A DNA stretch of 6,241 nt from Silanimonas sp965368785 (lineage in GTDB: Bacteria; Pseudomonadota; Gammaproteobacteria; Xanthomonadales; Xanthomonadaceae). The DNA is taken from NCBI GenBank assembly GCA_965368785.1, contig CBDUOG010000094.1:1-6241 (forward strand). Reading direction: 5' to 3'. The translations under genes were made by a program, and so were the position numbers. Of the stretch, positions 6,017-6,241 are shown in pieces; within the stretch, counting starts at the first letter, position 1, and each line of letters begins with the position of its first letter. The notes under the pieces are model-generated. The model was not told where the DNA came from. It was given only the letters and a program-made list of their open reading frames with translations, and ran no database searches.

Positions 6017-6241
6017 CGCCGCTTCTGCTGCGTGGGAGAAAGTGCTTCTTTTTTCTTTTTTTAAAAAAGGGCGGGGCCTCAAAAACTGGGTAATTGTTCG
6101 AGCCCGACTGATTAGCGCATAGCAGAGTTTAAAACCGTGAGGCAGATCAAGCTTTAATGCTTGTTGACAGTAATCCGGCACACAACAGCGTGATACGCTT
6201 GATTTCTTAACGTCGTTTGCGCGAAAGACTAGTGGATGCAA
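6017..6241. other. Non-coding tail: pyrimidine run, T/A palindrome and small inverted repeats
   Basis: I see no gene on either strand here; an open minus-strand frame across it has no recognisable motif. It contains an 18-base pyrimidine run (6045-6062) running into T7A6 (6056-6068). There are two short perfect inverted repeats, CAAGC/GCTTG (6148-6152 and 6159-6163) and AGCGT/ACGCT (6187-6191 and 6195-6199). An exact TTGACA (6164-6169) lies between them, without a good -10 at 16-19 bases. It may be the regulatory region of a gene beginning beyond the window edge. Confidence 0.4.

Noticed and set aside
5563..6093. Long + strand frame overlapping the glycine-zipper gene in another phase
   Set aside because: The other frame has a signal peptide, a ribosome site and family motifs. 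This one is a low-complexity Ala/Thr/Arg shadow that runs through the terminator.
6090..6110. TTCGAGC at 6097-6103, like a tRNA T-loop
   Set aside because: The flanking bases (AATTG and CCGAC) do not form a 5-bp T-stem, and no acceptor stem or CCA is visible.
6205..6225. AACGTCGTTTGCGCG, partly like a PurR operator
   Set aside because: Only one half-site resembles the ACGCAAACGTTTTCGT pattern. It is not palindromic and lies far downstream of purF.
5957..6241. Open minus-strand frame of about 94 codons running off the window edge
   Set aside because: It crosses the terminator and the T/A tract, and its translation has no family motif or domain pattern. It looks like a chance frame.

Overview
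The window reads as a chromosomal housekeeping segment of a gammaproteobacterium. The main evidence is the gene order folC–dedD(SPOR)–cvpA–purF, a conserved gammaproteobacterial arrangement (E. coli and Pseudomonas have it). The proteins themselves also fit: the FolC, CvpA and PurF motifs are of the expected type, and the last gene encodes a glycine-zipper envelope protein of a kind common in these bacteria. The sequence does not let me name a genus. Composition is moderate in GC and looks even throughout, apart from an AT-rich junction near 4573-4620 and a T/A tract near 6045-6068.

Layout: all seven recognisable genes lie on the + strand. Positions 1-681 hold the 3' half of folC (folate synthesis), cut by the window edge. 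Next come a membrane-anchored protein with two SPOR domains (724-1674, DedD-like), cvpA (1674-2222, overlapping its neighbour by one base) and purF (2238-3707, first committed step of purine synthesis). A DUF455 ferritin-like protein (3676-4581) begins inside the end of purF. A small alpha/beta hydrolase (4617-5336) and a secreted or periplasmic glycine-zipper protein (5415-5960) follow. A good Rho-independent terminator (5989-6016) closes the group, and the last 225 bases hold no gene I can support.

Function: FolC and PurF are linked through one-carbon and purine metabolism, because de novo purine synthesis uses folate cofactors. The SPOR protein belongs to cell-division and envelope biology, and CvpA is an inner-membrane protein whose gene commonly precedes purF. 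No strong terminator separates any of the genes before 5989, and the first five are tightly packed, so the core is probably one operon. The last two genes have longer leaders and may also have their own promoters. I see no mobile element, CRISPR array, tRNA or rRNA, and no sign of a new multi-gene system. The points most worth a second look are the DUF455 gene nested at the purF end with a 12-bp perfect inverted repeat inside it, the tandem SPOR domains, and the histidine-rich tail of the glycine-zipper protein.
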